This document shows, piece after piece, positions 1 through 5,188 of a stretch of 5,188 nt of DNA (position 1 is its first letter; each line of letters begins with the position of its first letter). The translations under genes and the position numbers were made by a program. Below the pieces are notes generated by a model that worked only from the letters and a program-made list of their open reading frames with translations, did no database searches and was not told the DNA's origin. The stretch is from CAZVXI01 sp964631295 (GTDB lineage Bacteria; Planctomycetota; Phycisphaerae; Phycisphaerales; SM1A02): positions 1 through 5,188 of the forward strand of contig CAZVXI010000206.1 in assembly GCA_964631295.1 (NCBI GenBank). The letters are read 5' to 3'.

Positions 1-60
1 CAACTGTCGGCGCGGCGCTGACAACTGTCGGCGCGGCGCTGACAACTCCCGGCGCACGGA
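1..60. repeat. 21-bp tandem repeat, two exact copies plus one degraded copy, cut by the window edge
   Basis: Positions 1-21 and 22-42 are identical, and 43-60 is a diverged third copy that keeps CAACT and CGGCGC. Each exact copy contains a near-palindrome, TGTCGGCGCGGCGCTGACA (5-23 and 26-44), which pairs at 8 of 9 positions about a central G. The array may continue to the left. Because 21 is a multiple of 3, the repeat stays in frame: one plus-strand frame is open from the edge to a TGA at 186-188 and another to a TAG at 71-73. The residues after the repeat in the longer frame do not look like a protein, so I favour a non-coding array, although the tail of an upstream gene is possible. Confidence 0.8.
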
Positions 61-253
61 TATCGCGCAATAGCTGCCTGTTTCGGTCCGTTATCGGCGG
101 TACGCAGAGCGAAACGATGCACATTTTTCCATTCGTTTTGCGTGGATCAGTTATGTCGGCGGAAGTGTATCTTCGGTTCTGTAACTGACAGAAAAGCGAC
201 TGTTTGTCGGGATCAGTGAGCGTGTGTTGAGCAATCAGACACCCCGATCCCAT
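61..253. other. AT-richer non-coding leader in front of the transposase remnant
   Basis: This stretch is visibly less GC-rich than its surroundings, with runs such as ACATTTTTCC and CGTTTTG, and no convincing gene is seen. It holds a 7-bp inverted repeat, TCAGTTA at 147-153 and TAACTGA at 182-188, and an 8-bp direct repeat GGATCAGT at 144-151 and 210-217. TGTCGG, the core of the left-edge tandem repeat, recurs at 154-159 and 205-210. It may contain the left end of the IS256-type element, but I could not identify a terminal inverted repeat or a convincing -35/-10 pair. Confidence 0.4.
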
Positions 254-258
254 GGAGA
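254..258 (+). promoter_or_regulatory. Ribosome binding site setting the transposase start
   Basis: GGAGA lies 7 nt upstream of the GTG at 266. This favours GTG 266 over the upstream in-frame GTG at 224, which has no comparable site and would add 14 residues unlike the family. Confidence 0.6.
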
Positions 259-265
259 CAGACCA

Positions 266-721
266 GTGGCCAAGATCAGCAACAGTATGAACGAAGCGTT
301 CGCGAATCTCCAGAACCTTTTCCGCGAGAAGGATGGTCTCAAGACGATGCTCAAGCAGTTGCTGCGGCATGCGATGGAGCAGGAGGTCGAGGATCATCTC
401 GGGGTCGGCTGCCGCGAACGGTCGGCGGATCGGCGTGGCCACCGCAACGGCTACAAGCCGCGTCGGATGAAGACGCGGGTGGGCGAGCTTGACCTCGACG
501 TTCCCCATGTCCGGGGGTGCGAGCCGTATCACCCGTCGATGTTCGCGAAGTACATCGCGGCAGCCCGCGACCTGTGCGCGCGATATCTCGAAGAGATCGA
601 ACGCTGGCCCGAACTGATCGAAGGATCAACGGACGGCGGCAAGTACGATGTGAGCAGGCAGATCGACGCTGGGCCATCACAGATGCAGCAGCCGCCCGCG
701 ATGCTGCTGGATGCGGCGTGA
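266..721 (+). pseudogene. IS256/Mutator-family transposase, N-terminal fragment with unrelated tail
   Basis: The first ~96 residues match the N-terminal region of IS256/Mutator transposases (Pfam Transposase_mut): a helical lead-in, the block EQEVEDHLG at residues 38-46, RNGY at 60-63, a basic KPRRMKTR stretch, then LDLDVPHVRG and SMFAKY ending at residue 96. Full-length members are about 400 residues. Here the frame stops at 151 codons, and the whole DDE catalytic core and C-terminal half are missing. Residues 97-151 (554-718) do not resemble the family and are probably sequence joined by a deletion or insertion breakpoint. A product, if made, could not catalyse transposition; at most it could keep the N-terminal DNA-binding part. 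The start is GTG with GGAGA 7 nt upstream. The family assignment is firm, and the origin of the tail is unknown. Confidence 0.82.
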
Positions 722-867
722 GGCAGCTTCGCGAGGCAGATGCCAAGCCGGCGACATCGCCCAGCCGTTGCCAACACGCATGCCTGGCGGCCCGGTGCAG
801 GCAACGTGATGAAGCCGAATCTTCGCCGCTGCGCAATGAAGCTTCAACGTCACACTGCTGCGACGTC
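722..867. other. Short non-coding gap between transposase remnant and DUF1801 gene
   Basis: No gene is supported here. It contains short dyads: GTTGCC 767-772 with GGCAAC 800-805, the overlapping alternative TGCCTG 781-786 with CAGGCA 798-803, and the 10-bp palindrome TGAAGCTTCA at 837-846. The last lies just past the 3' end of the minus-strand DUF1801 gene but has no T-tract, so it is at best a weak terminator. No right-hand terminal repeat of the IS was recognised. Confidence 0.4.
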
Positions 868-1350
868 TTACTTCATCTTCCGCCGGGCACTCTTCGGGAT
901 CGACTGCTCATAATGCGCGATGTACGCATCGATCGGCACGCGCGCGATTGCTTCGGTGATCACATCGAGTGCGAGATCATCCACACTCTTGAAGCGCACG
1001 CATGACTTGCCCATGTCGAGCTTCTTGCCGGCCTTCTTCCACTGCGTCTCGAACCATCTGCGGTGCGATTCATCGCCGTAAATGCACATGAGGTAGAGGG
1101 CCATGTGGTTCTTCTGACTCGCGAGGCCGGCGAACGGCACAGGCTGTGATGGATCGCAGTGGTAGCCGGCTGGGTACTTGCTGTGCGGCACGAACCAGCC
1201 GATCATGCCGTACTGCATGCCCTCTTTGTAGCCAGTGGGCAGGCCCTTGTTTACCGCGGCCCGCACCTTGCGCAGCGCCTTGCGTCGATCCTCGGGCAGA
1301 CTGTCGAGATATTCCTTCACGGTCGCGGACGATGTTGCTGACTTGGCCAT
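868..1350 (-). CDS. DUF1801 domain-containing protein (YdhG-like)
   Basis: This 160-residue cytoplasmic protein has no signal peptide or membrane segment. Residues ~8-125 follow the DUF1801 pattern: an N-terminal helix (VKEYLDSLPEDRRKALRKVR), a GLPTGYKEGMQYGMIGWFVP strand block, then a hydrophobic KNHMALYLM strand. After a charged middle it has a KLDMGKSCVRFKSVDDL segment and a C-terminal helix ending in basic residues. Length and order fit stand-alone family members. The biochemical role of DUF1801 is not established; a frataxin-like fold has been noted for related proteins, so no reaction is assigned. The ATG at 1350 is preceded by no Shine-Dalgarno sequence but by TAGAAT placed 6 nt upstream, which suggests a leaderless transcript. 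It is divergent from the esterase gene across 63 bp. Confidence 0.85.
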   Translation of the reverse strand: MAKSATSSATVKEYLDSLPEDRRKALRKVRAAVNKGLPTGYKEGMQYGMIGWFVPHSKYPAGYHCDPSQPVPFAGLASQKNHMALYLMCIYGDESHRRWFETQWKKAGKKLDMGKSCVRFKSVDDLALDVITEAIARVPIDAYIAHYEQSIPKSARRKMK

Positions 1351-1413
1351 GCGAGGATTCTAATCGGAGAACAATCGGTGTGCGACACGGCAGCGGTTCG
1401 TTAGAATCGTGGC
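1351..1413. promoter_or_regulatory. Symmetric divergent promoter region, probably leaderless in both directions
   Basis: On the plus strand TTAGAATCGTGGC runs straight into the ATG at 1414. On the minus strand TTAGAATCCTCGC runs straight into the ATG at 1350. The 16-mers including ATG differ at only two positions. In each, a -10-like TAGAAT (1402-1407; 1362-1357) ends 6 nt before the ATG, so transcription would start at or next to the start codon. Neither gene has a Shine-Dalgarno sequence. Between them sits GTGT-GCG-ACAC (1378-1388), an operator-like dyad almost at the centre of symmetry and where both -35 elements would overlap. AATCGG also repeats at 1362-1367 and 1373-1378, 11 bp apart. 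No good TTGACA match is present. Confidence 0.6.
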
Positions 1414-2400
1414 ATGCCCCAACAACCCCCTGCCGTGATCGCTGCCGTTCTTCTGCTCCTGACGCTGGTCATCCCGGCGGGCGTGTGCCATGCCCAGGGT
1501 GCAGATGGCGGCGACGCTGACACGCCGGTGCAGGTGTTCATTCTTGCCGGGCAGTCGAACATGGTCGGCGCGGGGCAGATCAACGCCAACCCGGATCGCA
1601 ACGAAGGCAAGGGGTCGCTGGAGTGGATGGCGACCGATCCATCGACCGCAGAGCGCTACGGGCACCTCATGCGCGCCGATGGCAAGTGGGCTGAGCGCGA
1701 TGATGTGCAGATCTGGTTCCTCGACAGAAAAGGCAACCTTGCGCCCGGCTTTGGCAATCGCGCCACGACGATCGGGCCGGAACTCGGATTCGGCTGGGTC
1801 GTGGGCGAAGCGATCGACGATGCGCCTGTGCTGCTGATCAAGATCGCGTGGGGGGGCAAGAGTCTCGCGGAGGATTTCCGCCCGCCGAGTGCAGGCGGCG
1901 AGGTCGGGCCGTACTACACGCAGCTCATCACAAAGACGAAAGAAGTGCTTGCCAATGCGAAGACTTTGTTCCCGCAGTTTGCGGGCAGAGAACTCGAGCT
2001 CGCCGGGTTCGGCTGGCACCAGGGGTGGAATGATCGCATCAATCAGCAGTTCAACGATGAATATGAGCAGAACATGGTGCATTTCATTGCCGATGTGCGC
2101 GCTGATCTGGATGCGCCCGAACTGCCGTTCGTGATCGCAGAGACAGGCATGACCGGCCCGGACGAAAAGCATCCGCGCGCCCTCTCATTGATGGCGGCGC
2201 AGAAGGCGGTCGCGCAGCGCGAGGAGTTTCAGGGCAACGTGGCGTTCGTAAGTACGCGCAACTTCTGGCGGCCGGCGGATCAGTCGCCATCCGGGCAGGG
2301 ATATCACTGGAACAATAACGCAGAAACCTACTACCTGATCGGCGAAGGGATGGGCAAGGCAATGCTGAAGTTGCTTGGCGTGGCGGACGGGAAGTCGTAG
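1414..2400 (+). CDS. Secreted sialate O-acetylesterase-like SGNH hydrolase (SASA family)
   Basis: This 328-residue protein has a Sec signal peptide: hydrophobic residues ~7-22, then CHA ending at residue 27 as a likely signal peptidase I site. The mature part belongs to the SASA/DUF303 carbohydrate-esterase family. It shows the nucleophile block VFILAGQSNMVG with catalytic Ser48, an oxyanion-type block IKIAWGGKS (residues 142-150), GWHQGWND (200-207), and a C-terminal His298 in YHWNNNAETYYLIG, the expected position of the catalytic His. Family members remove O-acetyl groups from sialic acids or other acetylated sugars outside the cytoplasm; the real substrate here is unknown. The usual Asp three residues before the His is Gln295 (nearest Asp 289), so the third triad member is unclear. 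The ATG has no Shine-Dalgarno sequence and appears leaderless. Length and GC content look normal and there is no break. Confidence 0.9.
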   Translation: MPQQPPAVIAAVLLLLTLVIPAGVCHAQGADGGDADTPVQVFILAGQSNMVGAGQINANPDRNEGKGSLEWMATDPSTAERYGHLMRADGKWAERDDVQIWFLDRKGNLAPGFGNRATTIGPELGFGWVVGEAIDDAPVLLIKIAWGGKSLAEDFRPPSAGGEVGPYYTQLITKTKEVLANAKTLFPQFAGRELELAGFGWHQGWNDRINQQFNDEYEQNMVHFIADVRADLDAPELPFVIAETGMTGPDEKHPRALSLMAAQKAVAQREEFQGNVAFVSTRNFWRPADQSPSGQGYHWNNNAETYYLIGEGMGKAMLKLLGVADGKS

Positions 2401-2437
2401 GCGAATCCGTTCGAGTGCATCGTTCAAATACCCCGTA

Positions 2438-2476
2438 CGGGACGGGTGGCTTCTCCTCGAAGGCCACCGCGTCCCG
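2438..2476. terminator. GC-rich hairpin between convergent genes, likely bidirectional terminator
   Basis: GGGACG (2439-2444) pairs with CGTCCC (2470-2475), and GGTGGC (2445-2450) pairs with GCCACC (2463-2468), with one bulged G at 2469. C2438-G2476 adds a pair, and TTC/GAA can extend the stem inward. It lies 37 nt past the esterase stop and 44 nt past the phosphatase stop, as expected for a shared terminator. Neither side has a real T-tract, so it may be an attenuating or RNA-protecting structure instead. Confidence 0.55.
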
Positions 2477-2520
2477 CACAAAGGGGCACGCTTGTCCACG
2501 CAGGCGCGCGATGATCTGCG

Positions 2521-3126
2521 TTACTTCATGCGTGCGATGTAATCGCGGATCTTCTGCTCATAGACGGGCGACTTGAGCCCCACGACTTTCGCTTCCGCAG
2601 CGGCTGCTTCGACATCGAGCCCTTCATCGACCGCGCGGTAGGCCATCCACATCGCGCCGACACGATTGGCTGATGAGCAGTGGACAAGCATCGGTCGCGG
2701 CGCTGTTCGCAGCAGTTCGCGCATCTCGTTGATCAGATCGTCGGTGAGTTCATCCGGGCCGTTCCACGCGGGGTTGTGGTAGTTGAGGCCGAGGGACTTG
2801 ACGAGCGCTGCTTCATCGAAGCCGGGATGTTCGCTGCGATGCATCATGTTGATGACGGTGACGACGCCGCCCTTCTGCGCCTGTTCGATATCCGCCGCCT
2901 CGGGCCTGCTTGCGAGGAAGACACCCTGGTAGGTATGCAGCCGCGTGATGGTGCCGCATTCATATGGTTCGAGCGCATCGGTGGTGATGGCGGTGTGCTG
3001 TTCCGCGGGTGCCTGCTGGGGCGCAGTTGTTGTGGATGTCGTCTTCGAGGTGGATTCACAGCCGACGATTGCTGCAAGCGAGATCGCAGCGATCAGCGGG
3101 ATCAGAAGTGCCTTCGTGAGTTTCAT
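2521..3126 (-). CDS. Lipoprotein with tyrosine-phosphatase (CX5R) domain, DUF442/DSP-like
   Basis: This 201-residue protein starts at the ATG at 3126. The n-region MKLTK and a hydrophobic stretch lead to the lipobox IVGC with Cys23, so it should be lipid-anchored on the outer face of a membrane. A Ser/Thr/Pro-rich linker (~24-48) follows. The catalytic domain (~55-200) resembles the DUF442/dual-specificity phosphatase group: LHTYQGVFLASRPE near the start, GVVTVINMMHRSE, then the P-loop VHCSSANRVGA with nucleophile Cys150 and Arg155. Asp125 in the WNGPDE loop is a candidate general acid. Family members hydrolyse phosphate esters; the substrate is unknown. Upstream in-frame codons are open to 3234, but only this start puts a short basic n-region before the hydrophobic core. 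AAAGAG 7 nt upstream is a weak ribosome site. It lies 147 nt downstream of the sigma gene and converges on the esterase. Confidence 0.85.
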   Translation of the reverse strand: MKLTKALLIPLIAAISLAAIVGCESTSKTTSTTTAPQQAPAEQHTAITTDALEPYECGTITRLHTYQGVFLASRPEAADIEQAQKGGVVTVINMMHRSEHPGFDEAALVKSLGLNYHNPAWNGPDELTDDLINEMRELLRTAPRPMLVHCSSANRVGAMWMAYRAVDEGLDVEAAAAEAKVVGLKSPVYEQKIRDYIARMK

Positions 3127-3273
3127 GTTCGTGCTCTTTTTTCTTGGGGGGTTCGTGTGCCTCCGGAGGGTCTTCATCTCTTGAGAGGCACGGCTGGCCG
3201 TGAACACTCCCGGGATTCTCGTAAGAATTCTCAAGGCCGCGGGAATCTGGCATCGTGCGAGCGGGGTCGGGCG
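3127..3273 (-). promoter_or_regulatory. Leader region of the lipoprotein phosphatase gene
   Basis: This 147-nt gap follows the sigma factor stop. Read on the minus strand it contains a small hairpin (3215-3228, arms ATTCT/AGAAT), a second hairpin of CACGG/CCGTG (3189-3193/3198-3202, 4-nt loop), the perfect palindrome CCTCCGGAGG (3160-3169), and two copies of CACGAAC (3127-3133 and 3151-3157) 24 bp apart, the second abutting the ATG. Neither hairpin has a T-tract, so termination of the sigma transcript here is unproven. TTGAGA at 3233-3228 is a weak -35 candidate without a good -10. No classical ECF GGAAC promoter element is visible. Confidence 0.35.
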
Positions 3274-4104
3274 TCAGCCGGCCGCTTCTTCGATGGATTT
3301 CGTGAGCCGCTCACGCAGGCCGGTCGGCAGTTGGCCATGCGCCAGATCATGGCAGGCCTGCTGTGTGAGATCGAGGGATGCGAAGACGGATCGACAGCGA
3401 TCGCAGATGATCTGTGTATCGAACGGCACGCCGCGGTCGAGCGCTTCCTGCTTGGCATCGAGCAGGTCGAGGCAGGTCTGCTGCGGGTACGCGGGCGGCG
3501 GGGCTTCGCCGGGCCTGCGCGGGATGGCGGAATCGATCGCAGCGCGCAGCTTGAGCCGTGCCCGATGCACGCGGCTGCGCGCAGTTCCGGGTTCGATGCC
3601 CAGGATGGCGGCGACCTCGGGCACGGTGAAGCCGACGATCTCCTTGAGGATCAGCGGCACACGGAAGTCGGTCGGCAATGTCGTGATGGCGGCTTCCATG
3701 CGATCGCGCGCTTCTGCGTGAATCTGCTGCTGGATTCCATCGGCTTGTTCATCAGCAATGGCTGCGATGCGCGGCTCGCTGAAGGGCAGCAGGTCATCGA
3801 GTGAGCCGATGCGCTCTGGTTCGCCCGCGCGCCTGCGATGCATCCGCTGGCACGCACGAGCAGCGATGGTGTACAGCCATGTCTTCGGATCGGAGCGATG
3901 TTCGAACGTGCTCCACCTGCGGAACGCCTGGAGGAAGACTTCCTGCGTGAGATCTTCCGCTTCAGTTGCATCGCCACAGAATCGCAGCGCAAGCGAGTGC
4001 AACTGCCCGCCATACGTATCGACGAGATGCGCGACAGCCGTGCGCGCATCAGCATTGTGCGAATCGGGGTCGGCGGCATCATGCGCGGACTGATCAGACG
4101 GCAC
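3274..4104 (-). CDS. ECF-type RNA polymerase sigma factor with C-terminal Cys/His-rich extension
   Basis: This 276-residue protein is a sigma-70 family, extracytoplasmic-function type. Region 2 spans ~24-92: LVDTYGGQLHSLALRF, then the core-binding and -10 block DATEAEDLTQEVFLQAFRRW (45-64) and TWLYTIAARACQRMHRRR (75-92). A long linker (~93-132) leads to region 4 (~133-188), with LPTDFRVPLILKEIVGFTVP and the helix-turn-helix VAAILGIEPGTARSRVHRAR that reads the -35. Typical ECF factors end there at 170-200 residues. This one adds ~80, with Cys211, a CxxC pair (Cys234, Cys237), Cys251-His252 and His256. The arrangement recalls the zinc-binding anti-sigma fold, although the usual His four residues before the CxxC is Thr230. 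The start is GTG with GGGAGG 5 nt upstream. It begins 15 nt after nuoN, so cotranscription is likely. Confidence 0.9.
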   Translation of the reverse strand: MPSDQSAHDAADPDSHNADARTAVAHLVDTYGGQLHSLALRFCGDATEAEDLTQEVFLQAFRRWSTFEHRSDPKTWLYTIAARACQRMHRRRAGEPERIGSLDDLLPFSEPRIAAIADEQADGIQQQIHAEARDRMEAAITTLPTDFRVPLILKEIVGFTVPEVAAILGIEPGTARSRVHRARLKLRAAIDSAIPRRPGEAPPPAYPQQTCLDLLDAKQEALDRGVPFDTQIICDRCRSVFASLDLTQQACHDLAHGQLPTGLRERLTKSIEEAAG

Positions 4105-4109
4105 ACGAA

Positions 4110-4115
4110 CCTCCC
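4110..4115 (-). promoter_or_regulatory. Shine-Dalgarno of the sigma factor gene
   Basis: GGGAGG on the minus strand sits 5 nt before the GTG at 4104 and fixes this start. It lies wholly inside the 15-nt gap after the nuoN stop (TGA, 4122-4120), so ribosomes ending nuoN could reinitiate here. It is the strongest ribosome site in the window. Confidence 0.75.
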
Positions 4116-4119
4116 GTCA

Positions 4120-5188
4120 TCAGCGAGATGGGTCAGCGCTGGAGAACAGGTCGGGCTGCAGTTTGGGGGCCTGTGCACCACCTGTCAGGGGGGCGTCCGC
4201 AACTGTCTGCGTTGCTTCATTGGCATGATCGAGCATCGTGCCGATGAACAGCGGGCCAAGAACGATCGTTGCCGCAGTGAGCACGCCGGCAAGGCGCGGC
4301 CAGATGGATGGAAACTCGACGACCGTTTCTGACTGGGCGCTTGGCTTCTCCAGCAGCGGCTGCTTCACGAATGCGAGGTAGTACCACGCGCTGATGGCGG
4401 AGTTGATCGCTGCGATGATCACGAGCATGATGTGCCCGGCCTGCACTGCCGCGATGAACAGGTACAACTTCGCCCAGAAGCCGAGCAGCGGCGGCAGACC
4501 AATCAAAGAGCCAGCCGCAATCGCAAGCACCCATGCCATGATTGGATGACGCAGCCGGAGGCCGGCGAGGTCGTCAAGTGTTTCCAGTTCCCTGCCGCGC
4601 CGTTCCAGTGCTGCAATCGCTGCGAAGGTCGCGCCGTTCATGATGCCATATGCTGTCATGAAGAACAGCAACGCACTGATGCCCATGCCGGGGCCGGCAA
4701 TGATGCCCAGCAGCATGTAGCCGCTGTTGGCAATGGATGAATATGCAAGGATCCGCTTGATCGACGACTGCAGCAGCGCGCCGATGTTGCCAAGCGTCAT
4801 CGTGAGGACGGCAAGCATCCACAGCGTGGTAAGTACCGGGCGTGGCAGTCCATCAGCACCGTTCGCATAATGACCTTCCCAGCCGACGGTTGAAAGCAGC
4901 AGGATGAGCGCGATCATGCCTGCGAACTTGGGCACGAACGCCAGGAAGCCGGTGACGGGCGCTGCGGCACCTTCATACACATCGGCCGCGTAGAAGTGCA
5001 TCGGCGCCGCGGCGATCTTGAAGGCGATGCCCATGATCGCCATGATCATGCCGACGGTGCCGAACATGTTGATGCCGCCATCGAGCGCCTGCTGCTGGAA
5101 CGCGGCGGCCATCTCTGTGAGAACGATCGTGCCCGTCGATGCGTAAAGCATCGCAAAGCCATACAGGAAGACCGCCGCTGAGAGTGCC
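4120..5188 (-). CDS. nuoN: NADH-quinone oxidoreductase subunit N, 3' part (5' end outside window)
   Basis: This antiporter-like membrane subunit of respiratory complex I takes part in coupling NADH:quinone electron transfer to proton pumping. The frame is open to the right edge, continuing as ALSAAVFLYGFAMLYASTGT, so the visible 355 codons lack roughly the first 100-130 of about 480. Numerous hydrophobic helices are visible. Family landmarks are the FKIAAAPMHFYAADVYEG block with its conserved Lys (5017-5019), AFVPKFAG with the second Lys (4927-4929), SSIKRILAYSSIANSGY, and SLIGLPPLLGFWAKLYLF with the Lys of the C-terminal half-channel (4468-4470). These match the functional lysines of bacterial NuoN. 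A ~35-residue hydrophilic tail follows the last helix. nuoN is normally the last nuo gene, so the rest of the operon should lie to the right. Its stop is 15 nt from the sigma factor start. Confidence 0.95.
   Translation of the reverse strand, partial: ALSAAVFLYGFAMLYASTGTIVLTEMAAAFQQQALDGGINMFGTVGMIMAIMGIAFKIAAAPMHFYAADVYEGAAAPVTGFLAFVPKFAGMIALILLLSTVGWEGHYANGADGLPRPVLTTLWMLAVLTMTLGNIGALLQSSIKRILAYSSIANSGYMLLGIIAGPGMGISALLFFMTAYGIMNGATFAAIAALERRGRELETLDDLAGLRLRHPIMAWVLAIAAGSLIGLPPLLGFWAKLYLFIAAVQAGHIMLVIIAAINSAISAWYYLAFVKQPLLEKPSAQSETVVEFPSIWPRLAGVLTAATIVLGPLFIGTMLDHANEATQTVADAPLTGGAQAPKLQPDLFSSADPSR

Noticed and set aside
1..60. CRISPR array
   Set aside because: Units are directly adjacent with no spacers and only 21 bp long.
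3..188. C-terminal part of a gene entering from the left on the plus strand
   Set aside because: The frame is open for 61 codons, but residues after the repeat are Cys/Arg-mixed with codon use unlike the neighbours. It was kept only as a possibility under the repeat entry.
1414..1500. Lipobox in the esterase signal peptide around Cys25
   Set aside because: The residue before the Cys is Val, not Gly/Ala/Ser, and a signal peptidase I site follows at residue 27.
1360..2172. Minus-strand open frame of 270 codons
   Set aside because: It is entirely antisense to the esterase gene, whose motifs are unambiguous. The composition is His/Arg-rich and shadow-like.
3127..3234. Longer start for the lipoprotein phosphatase (36 extra codons, including an ATG at 3177)
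   Set aside because: It would bury the signal peptide inside the protein. The ATG at 3126 gives a normal lipoprotein signal sequence.
2680..3804. Long plus-strand open frame of 374 codons
   Set aside because: It lies antisense across both the phosphatase and the sigma factor genes, is Arg/Gly/Cys-rich and matches no family. Open antisense frames are common in GC-rich coding DNA.
4094..4120. Nine-codon mini-ORF beginning at the ATG that overlaps the nuoN stop
   Set aside because: It has no ribosome site of its own and simply spans the sigma factor's Shine-Dalgarno. No evidence supports translation.

Overview
The window is GC-rich, single-copy-looking bacterial chromosome. The gene set suits a planctomycete, possibly of the Phycisphaerae: a secreted SASA-family esterase, an ECF sigma factor with a C-terminal Cys/His extension, a lipoprotein phosphatase and a nuo gene. 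This placement is inference from gene content; there is no rRNA or other marker to confirm it. No tRNA, rRNA, CRISPR array or intact mobile element is visible.

Layout. Positions 1-60 hold two exact and one degraded copy of a 21-bp tandem repeat that runs off the left edge. Positions 61-265 are visibly more AT-rich and appear non-coding. Positions 266-721 are the N-terminal stub of an IS256/Mutator-type transposase that has lost its DDE catalytic core and ends in an unrelated tail. A short non-coding stretch follows. A divergent gene pair comes next: a DUF1801 protein on the minus strand (868-1350) and a secreted sialate O-acetylesterase-like SGNH hydrolase on the plus strand (1414-2400). Their 63-bp intergenic region is nearly symmetric, and both starts look leaderless. 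A GC-rich hairpin (2438-2476) sits between the esterase and the convergent minus-strand genes.

The right half is entirely minus strand. Transcription enters from the right with the 3' part of nuoN (4120-5188, membrane proton-pumping subunit of complex I). It continues after only 15 nt into an ECF sigma factor with a zinc-finger-like C-terminal extension (3274-4104). After a 147-nt gap comes a lipoprotein with a CX5R tyrosine-phosphatase signature (2521-3126). nuoN and the sigma gene are probably cotranscribed, which would link expression of this regulator to the respiratory operon. Whether the phosphatase belongs to the same transcript or is a target of the sigma factor cannot be told from sequence.

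Most of the window is ordinary. The points worth a second look are the symmetric leaderless divergent promoter, the sigma factor's C-terminal domain and its position behind nuoN, the complementarity between the lipoprotein leader and the sigma ribosome-binding region, and the near-palindromic tandem repeats beside a transposase remnant.
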